Assembly (NCBI GenBank): GCA_021810905.1
Contig: JAJZQH010000004.1
Location: 62,001-126,000 of the forward strand
Reading direction: 5' to 3'
DNA: 64,000 nucleotides
Source: a bacterium
Lineage (GTDB): Bacteria > UBA10199 > 2-02-FULL-44-16 > JAAZCA01
Shown here in pieces: positions 60,219 through 64,000 of this stretch. The stretch's first letter is position 1, and each line of letters begins with the position of its first letter. Position numbers and translations under genes: made by a program. Below the pieces are notes generated by a model. It was not told the DNA's origin. It saw only the letters and a list, made by a program, of their open reading frames with translations, and made no database searches.

Positions 60219-60306
60219 ATCTATACAGCCAAAATCAACAGAGCTGTAATTGCACGCAGCTTAATCGGGAGTGTGATCCCATAACAATTTCGAGCGGAGG
60301 TTAGAG

Positions 60307-61710
60307 ATGAACTCACTGCGACGAATCCTCATTATCGACGACGACGCGGATTTTCTCGTGGGCATGCGCATGCAGCTGCGCGGGCTTTATGGCGTGCTCA
60401 CGGCGACGTCGGTTGCCGAGGGCATGAAGCTCATCCAGGAGCAGGACGTGGACCTTGTGCTGCTCGACGTAGGCCTTGAAGGCGAGGACGGGCTCGAAGG
60501 GATCGGCAGGATTCATGACGTGCATCCGTCAGTGGGCGTTGCGATGCTTTCAGGTCGGCGCGACGTGAAGACGGTGGTGGAGGCGATCCGCGTGGGTGCG
60601 GTCGATTACCTCACCAAGCCAGTCTCCAACGACGAACTCGCGGAGGTGGTAGAGAAGGCCGTTGCCGCGCGTACGATCCAGGAGAAATGCGAGGCGCTCC
60701 TGCGCACGCAGACGAACGGAAACGGAAGCACGACCAACATCGTGCAGAACAGCCTCAAGATGCGCCAGCTCATGGCCGAGGCAGAGCACATCAAGGGGCA
60801 TCGCGCGAACGTGCTCATCATCGGCGAGACCGGAGTGGGCAAGGAGCTCATGGCGCGGCACGTAAACGAAAACAGCGAGGACGGAAAGAAACGTCCGTTC
60901 ATCGCGGTAAACTGCGCGGCGATTCCGGATCACCTGCTAGAGTCGGAGCTCTTCGGACACGAGGCGGGTGCATACACGGGCGCGAATCGCAGGCGCATAG
61001 GCAAGTTCGAGCTGGCCGACGGCGGAGATATATTTCTGGACGAGATCAGCACGATGAAGCTGGACCTGCAGGTAAAGCTTTTGCGCGTATTGCAGGAGCG
61101 TGAGTTCTGCAGGCTCGGCAGCAACACGCCGATCAAGGGCGACTTCCGCGTCATCTCCGCCTCCAACCAGCCGCTCGATGCTCTCGTGGAGAGTGGGGCG
61201 TTCCGCGCTGATCTCTACCACCGCCTGCGCGTGATCCAGCTCTTCGTCCCGCCGCTGCGCGAGCGGCTGGAGGACATCCCTCTGCTCGTGGATCATTTTC
61301 TCGAAAAATTTTCGCATGGCGTGACGACGAAGCGCATGACCGATCAGGCGATGGCGCGGCTCATGGAATACACCTGGCCCGGCAACGTGCGCGAGCTCGC
61401 GAACGTGGTGCAGAGCTTGGTCATCATGTCGCAGGGAGATATCATCGATACGACCGCGTTCCCGCCGTGGGTGCTCAATGGTTGCAAACAGGCGCCTGAC
61501 ATGCGCGCGCTGAATCTCGATCATCCACCAGTGCCGCAAGCCAGGGACGACGTGACCACGCTGCGCGACTACGTAGCCCAGGCCGAGCGCCGCTACATCG
61601 AGCGGGTGCTGACGATTCACGACGGCGACAAATCCAAGACGGCGCGAGCGCTAGACATGGGCCGCACCACCCTCTACATGAAGCTCAAGGAACTGGGGCT
61701 GATGAGGTGA
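60307..61710 (+). CDS. NtrC-family sigma-54-dependent response regulator
   Basis: 467 residues: receiver (1-125; DDDADFL pocket, phospho-Asp54 in LVLLDVGLEG, Lys in DYLTKPV), AAA+ (about 145-375) and Fis-type HTH (about 425-467). Walker A GETGVGKE begins at residue 173; the sigma-54 contact loop is GAYTGA near 221 (variant of GAFTGA); GGDIFLDEIS is Walker B; the HTH is KSKTARALDMGRTTLYMKLK. All are intact. Preceded by a consensus sigma-54 promoter and a palindrome, it is probably autoregulated. No cognate kinase is adjacent. Confidence 0.96.
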   Translation: MNSLRRILIIDDDADFLVGMRMQLRGLYGVLTATSVAEGMKLIQEQDVDLVLLDVGLEGEDGLEGIGRIHDVHPSVGVAMLSGRRDVKTVVEAIRVGAVDYLTKPVSNDELAEVVEKAVAARTIQEKCEALLRTQTNGNGSTTNIVQNSLKMRQLMAEAEHIKGHRANVLIIGETGVGKELMARHVNENSEDGKKRPFIAVNCAAIPDHLLESELFGHEAGAYTGANRRRIGKFELADGGDIFLDEISTMKLDLQVKLLRVLQEREFCRLGSNTPIKGDFRVISASNQPLDALVESGAFRADLYHRLRVIQLFVPPLRERLEDIPLLVDHFLEKFSHGVTTKRMTDQAMARLMEYTWPGNVRELANVVQSLVIMSQGDIIDTTAFPPWVLNGCKQAPDMRALNLDHPPVPQARDDVTTLRDYVAQAERRYIERVLTIHDGDKSKTARALDMGRTTLYMKLKELGLMR

Positions 61711-61746
61711 TGGGAACTCAAAGATAAAACGCAAGGGAGATATGAG

Positions 61747-62787
61747 ATGATAACCACTGGTTGCTATTTGACGCCATTATTTACCGATGCGCATATTTTG
61801 GATTTACCTATGGAAGACACTCTTTCGGATTGTAATGATGGTCATTTTCAAGATGACAGATCTCTATGGAAGGCACCATTTATCCAATGTTCAATATTAA
61901 GCAGGCGTGGGATATCAGTTGATGACTCAAGCAATACTAGTGGGATAGAAAATGGAGGAGATAACGGGGACGGTTCCTCAGTTGATGCACAAAAAGTTTT
62001 CGAAAATTTTTTGGAGCGACACAAGTGTGAGATAATGAGCATAAGCCAGGAGGAAGTGACGCCCGAAGTGCTCCTGGAGGGTTTAGGATGCTCTCTTGAG
62101 TTTACAAAATTTGTAGCGATGCACGATACCCTCATGTATTCACAGATGATAGAAGTAATTTTGACATGCAATTTGCCTTCATCGAGCGCCAGATTTATCG
62201 ATTTATGTGCGGGGAGCAGTGTGCCCACAATCCGAGCGCTGCTGAGAAATCCTGCGTATAAAGATCTCACCGTCGTATCGGTAGATGTCGATGCTGACGC
62301 GATAACCATCAGTCGGAGGAATGTAGCGCTCGCCGGTCTGCAGAGCAGATTCATAATTATGCAGTCAGATATGCTTGCCTATCTCGACAATGTGTCTATA
62401 GGCGAAAATGAAATTCTAGTATCGAACCCTCCATACATGCCAATTCCCGCTACTGCGAAGAGCGACTTTTTCTTGCCGGTTGATGGGGGTGCGGATGGAA
62501 CGAAATACCTGGAACAAATTCTCACGAAAGATATGCCTGCTGGTTCAATAGTCGGAATTAGATGGTGTTCGCTTACAAATCCAGTGAGATTAGTCAAACT
62601 CATCGAAGATCGGTTCGATGTTGTGGACGTCAGAGCGCATAGAGCTCCATTTGGAACATATGCGAAGATGACTCAGGAATACCTGCAGAAACAACGAGAG
62701 GCCGGTAAGTCGGTATTTTATCAAGATGCCGCTGGTAATAAAAATTTTGTTTTTATGAGTACGGTGTTACGCCGAAAAGAGGGTTAA
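61747..62787 (+). CDS. NPPY-motif SAM-dependent methyltransferase with unknown N-terminus
   Basis: 346 residues; ATG 61747 with AAGGGAG upstream. Residues 1-140 are unrecognised, acidic in part (GIENGGDNGDGSSVDAQKVF). The C-terminal Rossmann methyltransferase has motif I FIDLCAGSSVPTIRALLRN, acidic VVSVDVDADAITISRRNVA, and catalytic NPPY in EILVSNPPYMPIPATAKSDF (about residue 227). NPPY marks N-methylation of Gln, adenine or guanine; HemK/PrmC and RlmG-like enzymes share it. Codons are clearly more AT-rich than in the genes before 61710, suggesting transfer. The next gene starts 3 nt after its stop. Confidence 0.85.
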   Translation: MITTGCYLTPLFTDAHILDLPMEDTLSDCNDGHFQDDRSLWKAPFIQCSILSRRGISVDDSSNTSGIENGGDNGDGSSVDAQKVFENFLERHKCEIMSISQEEVTPEVLLEGLGCSLEFTKFVAMHDTLMYSQMIEVILTCNLPSSSARFIDLCAGSSVPTIRALLRNPAYKDLTVVSVDVDADAITISRRNVALAGLQSRFIIMQSDMLAYLDNVSIGENEILVSNPPYMPIPATAKSDFFLPVDGGADGTKYLEQILTKDMPAGSIVGIRWCSLTNPVRLVKLIEDRFDVVDVRAHRAPFGTYAKMTQEYLQKQREAGKSVFYQDAAGNKNFVFMSTVLRRKEG

Positions 62788-62789
62788 TA

Positions 62790-64000
62790 ATGCGTCATGT
62801 CGGATATATAAGAATAATATTGGCGCTGGTTACCTTGATGGCAATGTTTGTGAACATTGCTGACGCAATTTCATCAGAATCCAAGTCAATCGTCAAAATA
62901 GGGGCCCTTCTTCCTTTATCAGGGCCTCTCGCCAGGATTGGAAAGACGCACATGCGAGGGCACGAATTTGCCGTGTCTGAAATTAATGCCCTTGGGGGTA
63001 TCCATTCACTGGGAGGGGCAAAAATTAAGATGATATATGCCGATACTATGGGGGATCCAGTACGTGGAATGGAAGAAACCAAACATCTTATAGAGACAGG
63101 TGTTATCAGTATCATGGGTGCATATCAATCTGCCGTTGTGATTCCATCGTCTGAAATAGCTGAAAAGGAGCGTGTTCCCTATATAGTGACAACGGCGCTT
63201 TCAGACAAAATCACTCAGCGGAAAATGCACTATCTCTTCAGACCCGAAGCTAATATTTCAGACTTTGTCAGGGATGAAATTCGGTTTATTGAATATCTGT
63301 TCAACAGGAAGTTGGCCGGTAATAGGCTCACTTTATTATACGAGGATTCACTGTTTGGTCAATTTACAGCGATGCTACAACGACGATTAGCAAGAGAGAA
63401 TAATTTAGCAATTGTAGCGGATATTTCATATTCAAGTAACTCGCATGATTTGACCGAGGTCTGTCATGCTCTGCAAGCAGCCAGGCCGGATGTCGTGTTG
63501 CAGACTTCATATTTGCTTGATTCGATCCAAATCGCGCGCCTTATGGACCAACAGAAGATACATCCTTCGGTTATTATTGCGACTGGAGCGGGTCCAAAGG
63601 ATCCGGAATTTATCAGATCTCTCGGATCTGCATCTGATTATTGGTTCGTAGTAAATGAATGGAACTATGACATGATGAGACCTGGGGCAAAGGAATTAAA
63701 TGAAAGATATAGAGCGAGGTATGGTGTTGATATGGACGGCATAGCTGCCATGTCATACATGTCAACTTGGCTTGTAAAAGAAGCGCTTGAGAATGCGGGC
63801 ACAACTCAAAGGGAGGATCTTGCTAGAGTGTTGCGGGATATCGATCTTGATTATGGACCAGGTGCGATTTTGCCTTTGGGTGGCGTGGCGTTCGATGAGA
63901 ACGGACAAAATCGATTTCAAACAATTATGACACAGATCATTGATGGAAAACATCGTACGGTCTGGCCTCCTGAATTGGCTTCCTCCGAGCCAATACCCAG
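62790..64000 (+). CDS. Periplasmic branched-chain amino acid/amide-type binding protein (cut by window edge)
   Basis: 403 codons visible. Signal peptide MRHVGYIRIILALVTLMAMF. The mature part is a LivJ-like (Peripla_BP_6) type I binding fold: IVKIGALLPLSGPLARIGKT, FAVSEINALGGIHSLGGAKI, MIYADTMGDPVRGMEE, IMGAYQSAVVIPSSEIAEK and RLTLLYEDSLFGQFTAMLQR. It should capture an amino acid, amide or urea-like ligand for an ABC transporter beyond the window, or act as a receptor. Tightly linked to the NPPY methyltransferase, with the same AT-rich codon use. Confidence 0.92.
   Translation, partial: MRHVGYIRIILALVTLMAMFVNIADAISSESKSIVKIGALLPLSGPLARIGKTHMRGHEFAVSEINALGGIHSLGGAKIKMIYADTMGDPVRGMEETKHLIETGVISIMGAYQSAVVIPSSEIAEKERVPYIVTTALSDKITQRKMHYLFRPEANISDFVRDEIRFIEYLFNRKLAGNRLTLLYEDSLFGQFTAMLQRRLARENNLAIVADISYSSNSHDLTEVCHALQAARPDVVLQTSYLLDSIQIARLMDQQKIHPSVIIATGAGPKDPEFIRSLGSASDYWFVVNEWNYDMMRPGAKELNERYRARYGVDMDGIAAMSYMSTWLVKEALENAGTTQREDLARVLRDIDLDYGPGAILPLGGVAFDENGQNRFQTIMTQIIDGKHRTVWPPELASSEPIP

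Larger units (their letters stand above)
59928..60306 (+). other. Intergenic control region of the sigma-54 response regulator gene
   Basis: 379 bp, no gene seen. AT-rich left part (AAATATCAATAAGTTA as upstream of orphan B), a palindrome at 60101-60120, a TTTCGGCACGCTGATCAATC patch near 60144 resembling a degenerate second promoter, and the sigma-54 promoter at 60203-60218. The ribosome binding site GCGGAGG lies at about 60295. Confidence 0.6.

Overview
The window looks like the chromosome of a Gram-negative, mostly anaerobic or microaerophilic bacterium of the former Deltaproteobacteria type. This is inferred from a tripartite RND efflux pump, an RlpA lipoprotein, DedA, FprA flavoprotein, rubrerythrins, rubredoxin and 2-oxoacid:ferredoxin oxidoreductase, a hybrid-cluster-protein module, and sigma-54 promoters with an NtrC-type regulator. 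Most genes look GC-rich. The stretches 32.6-35.2 kb, 46.6-49.9 kb and 61.7-64 kb look more AT-rich and carry remnants or accessory genes. No rRNA, CRISPR array, prophage or intact transposase was seen; there is one tRNA (Lys, CUU).

Layout. 1-2 kb: valS (cut by the left edge) and gpmA. 2.2-4.7 kb: two orphan proteins with homologous upstream regions, a MNT/HEPN pair and several palindromic repeats. 4.7-8.7 kb: rocD, proline dehydrogenase and pruA, which channel ornithine and proline to glutamate; a 13-copy 8-bp tandem repeat lies just ahead of rocD. 8.8-20 kb: rlpA, an M24 peptidase, a CHASE2 cyclase-like protein coupled to an aminotransferase, a DUF364 protein, a lytic transglycosylase behind a sigma-54-like promoter, a degenerate secreted nuclease and a two-component system. 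20-21 kb: two exported Ala/Lys/Thr-rich proteins.

21-30 kb is a co-directional oxygen/peroxide-defence cluster: FprA flavo-diiron protein, rubrerythrin, Tpx, two ferritin-like proteins, two 2-oxoacid:ferredoxin oxidoreductase subunits, flavin reductase, rubredoxin, a FAH-family enzyme and a metal permease. The oxidoreductase could supply electrons, and rubredoxin could pass them to the reductases. Transketolase and msrA follow. 32.6-35.6 kb is a decaying accessory patch with an AAA ATPase, small genes and gene fragments. 35.6-49.3 kb holds a homocysteine methyltransferase-like gene, a possible TIKI/TraB-like protein, the RND-MFP-OMF operon, a GNAT-DUF2156 fusion, a DUF4143 ATPase behind a palindromic operator-like array and an NHL-repeat protein.

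50-55.5 kb: pgl, then a Crp/Fnr regulator, a TTGAC-N4-GTCAA site, a ferredoxin and hcp (an HcpR-type nitrosative-stress module), and cysK. 55.7-57.8 kb: GNAT, a GAF/fRMsr-like protein, DedA, tRNA-Lys and a small EF-Tu-domain-like protein. 58-64 kb: UDP-glucose dehydrogenase, a NusG-like antiterminator, a sigma-54 response regulator with its own near-perfect sigma-54 promoter and a palindromic enhancer candidate, an unusual NPPY methyltransferase and a periplasmic binding protein cut by the right edge.

The most distinctive feature of the window is its intergenic DNA: at least five families of palindromic or tandem repeats. Some are embedded in ribosome binding sites, some are translated in frame, and some sit as operator-like arrays before P-loop ATPases. 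All reading was by eye; no database search was run.
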